From contig CM038468.1 in NCBI GenBank assembly GCA_021464415.1, positions 42,657,001-42,721,000 of the forward strand: a DNA stretch of 64,000 nt, given 5' to 3'. The notes beneath the pieces were generated by a model, which had not been told where the DNA came from, did not search any database, and saw only the letters and a list, made by a program, of their open reading frames with translations. Each line of letters begins with the position of its first letter. Position 1 is the stretch's first letter. The stretch comes from Lonicera japonica (Eukaryota > Streptophyta > Magnoliopsida > Dipsacales > Caprifoliaceae). Both the position numbers and the translations under genes were made by a program. Below are positions 23,885 to 36,800 of this stretch, piece by piece.

Positions 23885-25069
23885 CTATCCACCACCGCCA
23901 GTCATCCATGGATGCGCTGTACATCACCACAACCATAAACGCACTATCAATCTCTGCATTTCAAATACTTAGATAGCTACTATGCATAAATTCAAACTAG
24001 TTTGTTCATATTCAGTTTAGAGCTAGAGTTAGAGATTCGATTCCACAGATAGTATTGGAAAAATCGCATCCCTAAACAGTTCAGATCAAGCTAACAAATG
24101 TATTCTGTTTGGCTGCTAAGAAAATAAGGCAACAAATTACTGACAATAACAAAGGCAGCTGTAAGATAACTAAAGACAATACTGAATTAACAATTTGAAT
24201 ATACAATATATAGACATACACATAATACATCCAAAAAGAGAAGAATAATTGGAACCAAACAGATATATCAAAAAGTTTATATACTTACCGAGAACTTGCT
24301 CGGCGCTGAATCTTCTAGAAACATCTTTACACAGCATCCTCCGCAAAAGATCCTTCGCCGCCGGCGACACCGAGTTGAAAATCCTAGCCGGAAACCTTAG
24401 ATTCGCTCGGAGCACAGCCTCGAAGATCTCCGTCGCCGTATCTCCATAAAACGGAGCGATTCCGGCGAGCATTATATACAAAATCACTCCCGCACTCCAC
24501 ACATCCACCTTCTCACTATACTCTCTCCCGGCCAAAACCTCCGGCGCCACGTAATACGGCGTACCGACCACACCGCTCATCAACTCTCCCTCCCTAAAAC
24601 ACTCCGCCGATCCAAAATCAGCGAGTTTCAGCCGATTCCACTCGTCAAATAAAACGTTGTCCGGTTTTAAGTCTCGATGGGCAACTCCATTGCGGTGACA
24701 GTGAGCGATCGCCTCCATCAGCGGCGCCATCACCACAACCGCTTCGGATTCGGAGAAAACTCGGTTCGAGATTCTGCTATAGAGATCGGAGGAGTTGCAG
24801 AGCTCAAGAACAATGTGGAGATGCGTATCATCCTCGTAGATATTGAAGATTTGGAGTATGTTAGGGTTTGGTGAAATTAGGTTCATCACCTTCGCTTCAT
24901 TGTAGATGCATTGTCGATCGATCGAGTCATCGGAGATTAGACGCTTATCGATGGATTTAACGGCGAATGATTCGCCAGATTTTAAGGAGAAACAGCGGTA
25001 AACGACGCCGAATCGTCCCCTTCCGATCTCCTCGCTTACACAGTAGTCTCTCTTCAGTGCCTCGCTCAT
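23885..25069 (-). CDS. PPCK: phosphoenolpyruvate carboxylase kinase, two exons, complete
   Basis: Exon 1 is 25069-24289 and exon 2 is 23916-23885, giving 270 aa. Exon 1 ends after GAGCAAGTTCTCG before GTAAGT. The acceptor TGTACAG leads to a short exon coding the end of a split Ala codon, then HPWMTGGGG and a TAG stop. The protein is a bare Ser/Thr kinase domain of the CDPK/SnRK superfamily: loop GRGRFG (16-21), Lys 38, Glu 58, HRDLKPDN (131-138), DFGSAE (151-156), GTPYYVAPEVL (169-179) and the family-typical LRFP and SRRFSAEQVL. It has no EF hands or regulatory tail, as expected for PPCK, which phosphorylates PEP carboxylase in the cytosol and is controlled mainly by its own synthesis and turnover. 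A small second exon near the 3' end is typical of the family. The start is the first ATG; a GTG directly before it is not used. Confidence 0.92.
23917..24288 (-). other. PPCK intron (372 bp), readable if retained
   Basis: GT-AG intron with donor GTAAGT and a pyrimidine-poor acceptor TGTACAG. If it were kept in the mRNA, translation would run 38 codons past the donor to a stop at 24170-24172. This would give a 299-aa form with a hydrophobic tail in place of the HPWM end. Confidence 0.85.
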
Positions 25070-26264
25070 CACTCTCTCTCTCTCTAAACTTTACCTCTCT
25101 ACATCACACTTCTCTTGCCGGAGGTTTTAATATAAAAAAAGTGAGGGGGGGAATCGTTTGTTTGGAATGTTATAAAGGAATATTCGGTTGAGGAGTTATC
25201 CCATATTTTTTATAATTTTATTTCTATCCCATACCTCTAACGTCTGATTAACGTTGGGATTTGAGGCGTAATTCTAGCCAAGTAATTCGGAGGAGGTTTA
25301 TTGTAGTATATTACGAAACTACCATGATTCCGTACGAATGCAGTCCGGCAGGTACAAGGGGGTTATCCAAACGTACCAAACGTGATGGGTCCCCTGCTGC
25401 TACGAGTTGTACTTTTGTCCTGCGTTTGGGTGAAAAAAAGGGAATCGCCCCTCCCATTCAGTTGTGCTCATACTTGTTATGTTTCAACAATTATCCATAC
25501 GTTATATTTATGCAATATTATTTTTAATTTAGGGGTCCAAGTTCGACTTTAATTTATAATGTATTTTTTTAATATAATAATAAGAATGAGCAAAATTTTT
25601 GTCATTCACAAATAATTTGCCAAATTTAGAGATAGACTAAGAGCAATGTAACAGCCTAAGTGGTGCACTTGCAAATAGAGCATTTGTGAATATGAGTTAC
25701 ACATGGATAGTGTCCTTTGGAGGAAGCAAAAGGATACTGCGTGCAAAAATCTTTTTGGGATTTTCTTGGCAGGGAGACAAAAAAAATTGGGAGTCCATTA
25801 GAGGACAACAATGAGGTACAAAACAAAGGACAATCTCAACACATAAGTGGATGGGTGAGTCACAATATTTCTAACTGTCGCTAGCCAACAAACACCAAAC
25901 CAAGTGGTGTGACATATGGTCCACACTCGAGCCATGATCCACTTATAAAGAGGACTTATTAATAAATAGGGTCTCATTGGTTACTAGTGGTCCAAATACT
26001 TTTGTGGGGTGCACTTAAATGTAGTTTGTTATATTATTCAGTTAGATATTCTTATTTTGATTTGATAACTTTTTAAAAGAAAGAAATAACAATTAATATT
26101 TAATTAATATTTAAAAATCTAATTTATTTCTTACTGTGAGATTTTATCTGATATGATATAGTGCCTTAATAATGAGACAATCTATTAGTTTAAAACATTC
26201 TAAAAGAAAAATAAAGAGTACTAATTTAAGACGAGAAAGTACTTTACACTCTAATAATTAACAT
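25070..26264. other. upstream region of PPCK and intergenic DNA
   Basis: A (CT)n run at about 25072-25086 lies in the presumed 5' leader of PPCK. Further upstream (25250-25480) the sequence is less AT-rich but shows no gene. The stretch 25620-26040 has no recognised coding content. Confidence 0.5.
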
Positions 26265-26274
26265 TATAACAAAT

Positions 26275-26420
26275 TGTTCAATAAGTGGCAAAGTACTTAC
26301 GACAAAAACACATTTTTGTCACATAATTTATATCTTTAGTGACCAATTATTTGCGACGAAACATGTTTTCGTCGCATAATCATTTAGAGATAAAAATTTG
26401 TGTTTTTATCACAAAATAGG
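26275..26420. repeat. short palindrome cluster (GCGACGAAA / TTTCGTCGC)
   Basis: Several short inverted words occur here (acgacaaaaac/gtttttatc, ttgcgacgaaac/gttttcgtcgca). Subterminal palindromes of this kind are common in CACTA and Mutator-type transposons, but no element ends can be placed. Confidence 0.4.
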
Positions 26421-28290
26421 TTACTTCAACGGTGAAACTTAGAATTCCTCACAAAAATTACATCAACCAAGAAAACGGTGACGAAATCTAGAATTTTTTA
26501 TTGTTCACCACCACACATGAAGCAAAAGAATTGAGATCCCAGACAGAAAACACATGCATAAATAATGGTCTAATGGCAAGGCCGGCGAAAGAATTCGAGA
26601 CAAAGTTGTATGATGTGGAAGTCTCACATAGAGTAAAAAATATTTCTTAAAAGTGGCACGGAATTTTAATACCTTTTGTGATAACTTTATTTTTTGTTAC
26701 CAGAGAGCTTTATATAATAATTATAAAATTTTTATTATTAATATAATTTGTAATGGAATACATAATATTAGTAACGAGAAAAAAAAATCATCATTGAAGA
26801 GCTGCCCATTGTTTTGTAGTAGAAAAAATGTCATGAAAATAAAAAAATATTTCATCATTTATAAATTTAGGTTCCATTTAATAGCAACTTGAACAATGAA
26901 AATAAAAATAATGAAATACAAAAGTCAAATTCATTTTATCATTTAGTCGCAAATTTAGTGTTCTCTATTTGCAATTGTTTAGAATGTCACAAAATAATAA
27001 TTAATTTTCTTTTTTAAGGAGATACCAATGAACCAATCGTCTAGTGCATATCTTTTACACTGTTTACAAGTTTTATTTCTAATATTTTAGCCATCACTGT
27101 TTACAAGTTCATTACTGTACAAATTACAGCTATTTACCAAATTGTTAATTTGTCAGCTAATTAGCTCAAGCATCTGTCCAAAAATAAAATTGCTCAAGCA
27201 GCTTCCAGAATAAACAAATATTCAAATTCTAAGTTTTCATGATAATATCGACCAACTTTGTGAGAGTGACCAGATTTCAACTCCCTTTCACTTTCACTTT
27301 CATTTTCATTTTCATTGTAGTTAGGACATCTCTTGACACATAGTTTTAATCCATCTCCAGTAACGTTGTCCATGGAATTATTTTTATCATATTCATCAAA
27401 AATCTCATTCACAATGTATTTCGTTTATCATGTCAACTTCAAAGACTTTACAATTTATTATACTTGTTCTGTATGAATTGTACAAAAAATCAAAGAAACA
27501 TGAAGGAATTTTTTATTTTTTTGAAACATTACAATTTTTTATATTTGTTTCGGTGAAATGATTCCTCTTTTTCTATGCTATGCACTTTTCAAGATCCAAA
27601 ATATCTTAAACAATTGAAAATGGTAATTTTAGAGTCTAATTCGTTTCATTATATATATTAGAATTTTAAGAATTTTTTCTTAAACAATTAAGATTTAAGT
27701 GAACGTACAGTTTTTAAGCAAGTATATATACAAATACGAGAACACAAACATTCGCACTACTTAAAATATCCGATACCAAGAGTCTGACATAAGCGTCACT
27801 CAGATCATTTTAGTGTTGGCACAAAAAAAATCCAAGTATTTGGGTTCATATTACTATATACAACATTATGATTAGAGCACTAAGATTAAAACAATGATTA
27901 AGTTGAGAACTAATAAACAATGAGGGAAAAGTATGCAAGATCTAAGTAGAGGGCATTTTACAGTTGGACATTATTTTTTATTTCAAAAATGAGATCCACT
28001 CGAAAAGAAAGGGGACAAATTATGAAAAGTAGAGACAGATATGAATCCCCTTAATTTAATAAGATTGGCATCAAAATATCTCAATATTATTTCTTTATTC
28101 ATTTTTTTATTCAAACAGTACACGGAGATCAAAAATCAAAGGAAAGGGAATAGATTAGATATATAAGATAGATCTCATGTTCGAGTTAAAGAGTAAAGGT
28201 AAATTAAAAGAGAAAGGGAAAGATCATTCCACTCTAATCATATCATTCCATTATATTAAAAAACTATTCGTACTATGATTATAATGATAA
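26421..28290. other. intergenic DNA, nothing recognised
   Basis: AT-rich sequence. A 72-codon minus-strand frame (27194-27412) includes a tract coding acidic residues that comes from a (CTTTCA)n/(TTTTCA)n simple repeat at about 27287-27316. It resembles no family I know. Confidence 0.4.
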
Positions 28291-28299
28291 TGGAAACTA

Positions 28300-28430
28300 G
28301 GCAAATATATATGCACATATCGTCTAGTGGAGAGGGAGGGGGGACTCAAACTCCGTAGTACCTTGTGGTTAACCAACCACTTTAACCACTTCCGAGCATC
28401 CTGAACTTTATTAAGTGCAAAATATGGTGG
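28300..28430 (-). mobile_element. SINE-like relic, minus strand
   Basis: Read on the minus strand it has aagtggttaaagtggttgg followed by a possible B box (gagtttgagtcccc) about 30 bp later, the spacing seen in tRNA-derived SINEs. No tail or target duplication can be confirmed. Confidence 0.3.
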
Positions 28431-29564
28431 GGCATGCTTCATAATTTACCAAATATGAAATCACTAAGGGCATCTGCAAAGGAAATAGTAAAATGTATGA
28501 TAAGTAGTAAATATTTTGTCGGATGAATTCTACATGGAAAATGGTAAAAATGGGGAGAGAGGAGTGACAATATTCACCCGCCTGAAATAGAGACAGGTAA
28601 CATTCTCCCGCCGATCAACACAATAACTAGTTTGACAACCCCCCCCCCCCCCCTCCCCTCCCGATTATATTCCAAACCACCACATCTCACCAACAATTTA
28701 AGTCTCTAAATGTCCACCCCTTTCTTCACACCATTGTTCCAAACTTCTAGTGCACCCCACTCCATTTTAGTGTTTTTTTTTTCTCAATTACTTCACCCAA
28801 TTTTGTCATCTTCAATTTTTAACTATATTTTTTCCATTTCAATAATACAATTATGGAGCGTTTTCAACATTTCTTTTTAATGTAATGAAATTATTTTGTA
28901 TTTAATTTATTTTTTGGTTTATGTTATTGCAATTTTTTATTATCTATATATATATATTATAATTATATGAACAAATCAAAAAATTTGAGTTGGCTTTTTA
29001 AGGAAAGATACAAACAAATCAAATAAAAAAACAAAAGGAAAGGGACTGGACGGGACGGGGAGCGGGAGGGGGAGAGATAGGTGACATTCACCCCTCTGTG
29101 GGAGGAAAAGAGGTGAATGTCACCCGGTTGACGAAGTAGATATCGATAGAAAAAAGTGATCACCATAACGCTCATTTTTCGGTGAGTAGCCAGCTGAACA
29201 AAAAATCTTTTTGATGCAACAAGTAAAAAAAGAAGAATTAGTTGAGAACTCTCTGGTGCGAAAATATGCAATTACGATGCGTTCAAATTTAGCCAATTGT
29301 TAGACTTAGTAAATCCCTTACCATACAAGTAAGGGCTATATTTAAGTATTTGACATACCCATAGTAGAGATGAATATGTCATATTTGGGTTTTGCACAGT
29401 GGATGTGCTAAACAAGTAAACGCCGTGGGTCTTTTTACGATTGAACCTAATGGAAGATTTACTTCATTTTTCCATTTTTAAAAGGTTTTTGGGTAATGGG
29501 CAAGAAAAAAAAACATATGTATTAAAAGGGACATTAAATCATGAAAGAACTTAATAATATACCC
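28431..29564. other. intergenic DNA with a C-run and mirrored gtgacattcaccc words
   Basis: A run of about 14 C lies near 28640-28653. The words gtgacaatattcaccc (28565-28580) and gtgacattcaccc (29081-29093) with its inverse gaatgtcaccc (29115-29125) hint at an old inverted-repeat element, but termini cannot be drawn. No gene seen. Confidence 0.4.
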
Positions 29565-29567
29565 TTA

Positions 29568-29798
29568 GACTGCGTTTGACGTGCAGGATAAGAGAACGGA
29601 ATATGATAATTTTATCATATCCCATGTTTGGTGTTCGTCAAGATTGGATATACGGACGGATTATTTATCCCACTAAAACTTCTTATCCCACCGAGAGGGG
29701 GATTAACGAATCCCACCTGAGAGGTGAGATTATTTTATCCTGTTCGGATGTGATTAAATAATCATATCTGACTCTCTAATTCGGCGTATCAAACACCC
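29568..29798. mobile_element. Tourist-like MITE 1 (231 bp), TTA target duplication
   Basis: The left end GACTGCGTTTGACGTGC is mirrored by the right end GGCGTATCAAACACCC. TTA flanks it at 29565-29567 and 29799-29801. The interior is non-coding and rich in ggataa/ttatcc words. Fits the PIF/Harbinger MITE pattern. Confidence 0.75.
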
Positions 29799-29801
29799 TT
29801 A

Positions 29802-30685
29802 GGGCGTGTTTGTCGTGTGGGATTAGAAGCAGGATTGAATTAATTAATCCTATTTAGTGTTTGTTGTCAAAAACGATAGGATAAATAAATTCTATCAAAT
29901 ATTTGACTCATGGGTAAATAGGATATTTTAATTTTATCCTGTGTTTGGTACAACACGGGATTGGACTGCACTAAGGATTAATTATCCTTTTATCCCTTTA
30001 GAACCGGATAAATATATACCACCCCTATAGGTGATAATATGTTATCCCATGGTTGCCGGATAACAAAATGAATATGAAAAATAATTTTTAATTAAATTTT
30101 TATTTTATTTTGATCTTTTTCTTTATGCCTTTTAAATAATCAAATTTATTAATGAAAAATTTCAACCACCCAAAATCATAGTAACTCAACTAATAAAATT
30201 CATTTTTTGTATAATATGGTATTTTTATTTATTTTTTATTAAATATATGTATTTATAAGAAACTTTAATTTTAGAAAAAAATGGTAATATTAGAATTTGA
30301 AACTGTACTTAATACTTAGTTCGTAAATATTATATAGAACTTCTCTCCCAAAAGAATTTTTTACGAAACTTATTTATGAATAGGATAATTGCATTAGTTA
30401 AAAAAAAATTATGAATAACAATTAAAATTGCATATATTTTTAAAAGAAAATCACGTTATATTATATAATATGTGGATTTGTAATCCGGAACTTCATCAAA
30501 TGAAAAGTTTATTAAATCTTTATCCGATTAGTTCTTATCATGTTCAATACCACTTAATCCTTATCCTATTGATTCATTTCCTATCATATCATTTATAATT
30601 CTTATCCGACTAATTTCGACTCTTATCATATCGGACTTTTATCTTATTCAATCATACCTCCTTATTCGGCACGCTAAACGTACCC
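29802..30685. mobile_element. Tourist-like MITE 2 (884 bp), sharing its left TTA with MITE 1
   Basis: Starts GGGCGTGTTTGTCGTGTGGG and ends with the mirrored CGGCACGCTAAACGTACCC, followed by TTA at 30686-30688. Its left TTA (29799-29801) is also the right TTA of the neighbouring MITE. At 884 bp it is long for a MITE but has no transposase frame. Confidence 0.7.
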
Positions 30686-30688
30686 TTA

Positions 30689-32787
30689 GGATACAACTAT
30701 ACAAGCATAATCGTAAAATATACAAAAATTAGAATGGATAGCACTTTTCTCATATATAAGATATTTCTCGTACCCTTATTACAATATTGTGTTCAAATTA
30801 TTGGCCCTAGTGCATAAGTTATAAAAATTATTATTATAATAAGAGTGCTATGCGGTTGCTCATTCTGCGTACTTTTAAAAATTAGGACAACCGCGCACAC
30901 AAGTTAACATTTTTTTTTAAACAAAGTACATTTCTATTTGGTTAAAATACTGTTAGCCATTTTTTCTAAAATATTTTTTTTAATCATAACCAACACCAAC
31001 ACTCAAGCGCCCTTATTGCCGTCCATCACCGGAGACTTTGTCAGAGCTCCACAGTGACCAATGAGACTTAATGACGACCATAAGTGAGAAGGAAATGAAA
31101 AAAAGAAAAAGAAAATATGTAAAGGTATGATTGCCGTTTCAAAAAAAAAAGAGTTCATTATAATATTTTTCCATAATTTTAATATTTTTCTCAGTTTTTC
31201 AGTGCAGCCACATCCTAAAAGTTCATTATAATTACTTCCATTCTTCCGATCACGAAGGAAACAATTGCATTGGCACCGTAAAACTCTATTTTATGCAATA
31301 GTAGAAATGTTTTAATTTTAAATAAGTTTTCCGTCAATGTGCTCCCACTGAATGCCTACACTTGCACTTGCACCTGCACCTGCACCTACTCGGCGGCGGA
31401 GAGCTATTACCTTGAATAATTGTCCATTAACAAAAGAGGAAAACGAAACTTGGCACCATAGTTAGCCGCACTACTTCTAGTTCACCTTGCAGCTTGTAGA
31501 ATAGTTTCGTTTTGGCGAAATTCTAATCCATCCTACAGTTCCCCTTCTGTGTAGTCAGTTGGTCCAAGATGTGTAGTTAGAACGTTGTGGTACAAGGCAC
31601 CCAAGTATAATAACTAGTCTCTAAAATAAGAAGAGCATAAATAACAGTACCCTCTCTCTTATAATAGGAGAAAGTACACTCTCTTACCAATGAAAAACTA
31701 AAAATGTTTAGAAGAAACCTCACTTATCTTTCTCTCTAAAACAACTCTCTTTTCTTTCTTCTTATTCTTACTTAAAATGGGACATATTTCTAATAAAGAG
31801 GAGGATTGTATATATAGTGGGAGAAATGCGGCAATTTTGTGATGGTAAAACAACTAATATGTAGCTTTATGTTTAGTTGTATATTAGTTGTCATATTAGT
31901 TTTTTAGTTGTTTCAATTTATATTGTTCTACCGTTATTAACCAATTCAAACACTTATTCAAGAAGCAATTTTCTTCTTCTCATATAATAGTGAGCTTTGA
32001 CCAAAAGTGGTTTTATAACAACGATGTTCGGTTAGGCACCATAGTTAGCCGCACTGCATCCAATCCCATACTAGTTGGTGCACCCTCTAATACTATTTGT
32101 AATGTTCATATACGTATATCCCACTCGACTTATTTTGCATTTTTTACATGTGTACACATCATCTAGTCTACGATCTTTATAACAGTGGCCAAATTACAAA
32201 CCACATCCAAAATTTGATGGGTCGTAGCTAAGGGACAAACAGACAGAGCTTTATAAGTCAGAAGTTCACATGAGTGACTTTTTCCTTTTTAGTCTAGGGA
32301 GGTAAAGAAAAAAAGAAGTAAGAACAATACTACATTTACTGAATATTTTTACCATTTATTTTTACCGGCTTGCATTATATAAGTTGTATCTTCGCAAGAA
32401 ATAACAATAGTACTACTCATGTAATACACCTAATAAGAATAGATGGTAAAATTTGTAAGTAAGAAAATTATTTTTCCTTTTGTAAATATGTCATTTATTT
32501 TTGAGTAAAATAGTCAATACAATATATTTTCATTAAAATTTCTCTCTTCCTCTTATTCTTTGCATCAAAAACTCTAAAATGACAGAAAGCTTAAAAACAT
32601 TATATCATCTTCTCTCCGAATTGAAACTCCCAAAGCACATTATATAGTAAATTATATTTTAAATTTTCGACCAATTGAGTCACTTTTACCAGCCAAAAGC
32701 ACATTCAAACAAACTAAAATCATGTTCACCAAGCCAAGCCTACTATGTAAGGCCGGTTTACACTCCATTTTAACTTTTGCTTGTTTA
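30689..32787. other. intergenic DNA without recognised genes
   Basis: AT-rich. A small tgcacttgcacctgcacc repeat is near 31360-31385. A TC-rich stretch near 31690-31770 looks like a plant leader but no start codon with coding sequence follows. Nothing supported. Confidence 0.45.
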
Positions 32788-33009
32788 TTACTCCCCAATA
32801 CTCTCTCTCTCTTTCAAATTAAGAGTATATTATTCTTTTTTGAAATATTCCCAATCAAGGGTCAACTTACAATTTTAGAACATAATCAATGTACCAAAAT
32901 TTATGATAGAAAACGAGTTTTGTTCTAAACAACTTATTGTGATGAAATTAGTGTATTCATGAAAAATGTGAAAGTTAAACATGGAATTCTAACAAGGGAC
33001 AGGAGTATA
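32788..33009. mobile_element. decayed Stowaway-like MITE
   Basis: Its right half (tgatgaaattagtg, then aaagtta, ending gggacaggagtata) follows the same order as the better-kept Stowaway-like element at 35643-35845, and its left end reads tactcccc. The termini are degraded, so the call rests on that similarity. Confidence 0.4.
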
Positions 33010-33810
33010 AACTTGTACACTTTGCTTAAGTAAACGATTTTAACTCATTTCCTTGACAAATGAGATCGACTGAATTCAAACGAGTTCCGCTTAACTTTCT
33101 TGTTACAAAAGGATCCAAATCTTGCTCTACAACCCCTCGCTTTTGGGAGCTATACCTAATATGTCTAAAATACCCTTGATCACTTTAATATAATTTCTTC
33201 CAAAGAATAATAATTAACTACAGAAATGAATGGCTAGAAGAAGGATTGAGTCCATGACCCCTCAAATGGATGTTAAGAGTCTTCATTGCTAGGACTTGCA
33301 CTCTTTGTGAATTGTCACTAGAAAATCTTTTTAATGTTGCACACAAGTAGATTGTGCTGCGATAACTATTACGTGGTGCGTGCTGTCCAATTTTTTTCAG
33401 ACTGCTCAATTCTTTGGAAGCGTTAGGTCAGTTTTCTATTTGTTTTTGGGATAACATTTGGCGGATGCACAAATATAGTTTCAACCAGCCACACCCAAAA
33501 AAAAACTCCATAGCTCATACCCTACTAATTACAAATATAAAAGCATTATAGAACACATACATTTCATTGATAGTAAAATCAACAACCACAACCAGATTTC
33601 TATTTTCCATCTGAGAAGCATCATGACAATAAAGAGGGGCCAAGAGACAAAGCACTCCTCCCCTCCTAATCAGCCTTCTCAGATGCCAAATATTTCAAGA
33701 TTATATATTTTAACCATAAACTTTGTGTCACAGACAGGCTATTAGATTGGTGAGGAATTATATAGGGCCAAACCTTGATAAAAGCCATTGGAATAAGCAA
33801 GAAGGTTTAG
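33010..33810. other. 3' flank of ADF6
   Basis: Presumed 3' untranslated and intergenic DNA downstream of the ADF stop codon on the minus strand. A minus-strand frame of 63 codons (33218-33409) is not recognisable. Confidence 0.45.
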
Positions 33811-36800
33811 TTAGTTAGCGCGGTCCCTGATAACTTCAAGATCCATCTCAGTTGGGTCGGTGGCTTGAATCTCGTAGTGGATGCCCTGCAGCTCCCTTCT
33901 GAACCTTTCTTTTGATGTGGCATACAACATCTTGGCACGGATTCGGGATACTGAAGGAGACCTGAAAAAAAAAAAGGAGTATTAAGGCCATGGGATCTGA
34001 CATTCCCAGAGGACAAGAACATTGAGCTGCCAGCACACAGAAGGCAAACTTTCTTGAAATCCAGCTAAGGGGGTGCTTTTATTTTTACCTTTGAATGCTT
34101 AATGAAAGAGTATTAAGCATTCAGAAGTGCAATATGATGTTTGTTTTTTTAAATCATTAAGAGGTTAACGGCTATTTTTTTTAATGATTAAGCATTCAGC
34201 ATTAAGAGGCATTGGTCACTGAATGCTTAATGCTGAATTTAAATCATTGTTTTATACAAAAACATAAAATTCAGAACCTCATTCAGAATAAAAAACAAAT
34301 AGCATTTTTAGAGCTTGGATTCAGCTTTTAGCACTCAGCAATTAGTAATCAGCATTCAACAATCAAAGGTAAAAAAAAAAAAACGCACCCTAAGACTGGT
34401 TTTCAATTCCATGAGATACATACATAAACTAGCTTACCAACACACGCGATGCATGTGCGACTCATATATATCTTATTTGAAGAAATTAACTAACAAAATG
34501 GTAAGTTGCCTAATGGTTAGACACAAATGTAATATCTTAGTAGCGCGGGATTGGATCTTGTTGCTATAATTTTTATGGAAAGAAAATTGATTGCATGGGT
34601 AATTGGAAATCAAAAGTATGACGGAGCCTCCAAATGGTTAAAATCCATGTTTGCTATAGATACTGTGTATAAAGTCAAGCTTCATTTTAATATGTGAAGC
34701 TGTGTCATAATTGTAATTCCCATTTTACCAGTAATCACACTAACATCTCATTTTCTCCCTGAGGTAAGCAAGTCAGAAGATTTGAAATGTTGTCTAAAGT
34801 GCAAGTCTAATACTTCTTTAACACCGGTCCATTTCTTTGTTTATAAATTTTTATTTTTTTTTCATTTTAAGTTGCATTTATAAGAATTGCACGTGCATGT
34901 TGTGTGCACAGGAAACTAGTATATATATATACAGGTGGGCTGTAAAGAGGATGGTATGGTACTTTAAGCTATTGCCGATCATCAATGCGAGAGATGAATT
35001 TGGAGGACCAACCAATACTGGTTTCAGTTCCATGAGATGTATACATCTACTGACTGCTGCATATAAAGCCAAGATTCAATTTGGTATGTGAAATCTGTCA
35101 CAATTGTGAATACCCATTTTACCCCTATCATCTTGTTTCTCCCTTGAAATATAAGGAGGGCAAGTCTAATACTTTAACACCAAACCATTTATTAGTTTTT
35201 AGTTTTTTTCCATTTTAAATTACTTATATGTGAAATGCGTGAGCATGTTGTGCACAATGGAGTATATATATACATGCCCGATGCAAAAAGGAAGGTACTT
35301 CTTTTAAGCTACTGTTGACCTCCCTTTCGAGGGATGAAATTTGGTGGACGCTGCAAAAGCAATAGTAATACTAAGACCATTTAACAATACATATCAGCTT
35401 TGACTTAACAGTTCACACACTTCGTATCACTAGCCAGCAAAAGCCCAACGGAAATTAAGACTTCAAAACTTGTTGACAAATTGATGACAATGGATAATAA
35501 GGACAAACAGCAACGAATCAGAAAATAGATAATACAACAAGAATTGTGGATCTCTTGCACAATCAAATTGTTTAACCATTTTACTTCCATGTCTAATTAC
35601 CCAAACTGAGGAGGGCTCATTTTAACTGTTCAGAATTTTACACTCCCTCTGTCTCGAATAGACAGTCCCGCTTTCCTTTTCAGGATTTTCTCAAACTGAT
35701 AGTCCTATTTGCTTTCCGGGACATAATGTACCAAATCTCAGCATGGAAAATAAGTTGCATCATTTACCATTGATTATGATGAAATTAGTGTTTGCTTAAA
35801 AGGTACCAAAGTTAAAGTGAGCCTATCAACTGGATACGGAGGGAGTATTACATAACAACATAATAAATTAACACAAATGAAACGCCAACCCACCACCACC
35901 CTGGCGTGTGGTAAAGGAGAGACAATAAACGTTCATCTATTTCCCTAATTCAAACTCCCAATTCCAGATCGAGATAGGAACTTATTTGGCAGCAGAACAA
36001 ATAAATGATACATATATATATGTGACCACGCATAATTTTAATAAATAATGTAATTGGTTAATTTATAGCAGAAAAGCGACAGAGGGAAAGCTAGTCTTGT
36101 ATGTAAGCAGTAACACACAATAAGAAAGTCTTTAGCATGCATTAACTAAAAATATGGATCTAGACAATTTGAAAAGAAAGAAGATGATCCAGTTTGCAAT
36201 GTCTAAAAAGCAGTATAAGAAGCTCATGAGTGACAATACGAGGAGAGGGGTTGGCCCAGTGGTAGGCAACCTCCACCCTTGCCTTGAGGTCAAGGGTTCG
36301 ACTCATGGGGTGGGAGGGGAGGGTTTTTCTTTATTTGTAGGATTAAGGGAGAGACTTAGACCTCCCTTAATTTTGAAAAAAAAAAAAAAAGCTCATGAGT
36401 GACAACAGCATTAAAAACTTTTCCCTGAGCACAGAACTGTCTTGCGTTGTATTAACAGGCTTATTCAACCAAGGTCAATATGTTTGGAGCCTAGGTAACA
36501 TGAACTACCATTGGATTGTACCAAAAGGTATATTGTAAAAGAACCAATATGGATTTTAAAATTTCAGCTCTGAAAAGGACAATATAAAAGCAGACTGCAA
36601 GGCCAAAGTCAAACTATAAAAATGGTGAACAATAAAGATCATCGTCTAGTGCAGAGGATAATTGCTGTGTAAGTTGCTGCGGAGGACCAGCTGTGACAAC
36701 ATAAAAGTACACTTTCGAGCAATATCAAAAAAGAAAGATTTAACTGCGAGAAATCTTGTAGGTTACAAAATAAATCCCAGGAACACCCTCCATACCATGC

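Noticed and set aside
24170..24288. C-terminal extension of PPCK as the real protein end
   Set aside because: A donor GTAAGT and a downstream exon coding the conserved HPW end show that the main product is spliced; the extension is only the intron-retained form.
25067..25072. PPCK start one codon upstream
   Set aside because: The upstream codon is GTG; the first ATG is at 25069-25067.
28640..28655. C-run as a regulatory element
   Set aside because: A simple homopolymer without context; no claim can be supported.
36252..36305. tRNA gene suggested by intact A and B boxes
   Set aside because: No cloverleaf; A-tail and target duplication show it is a SINE.
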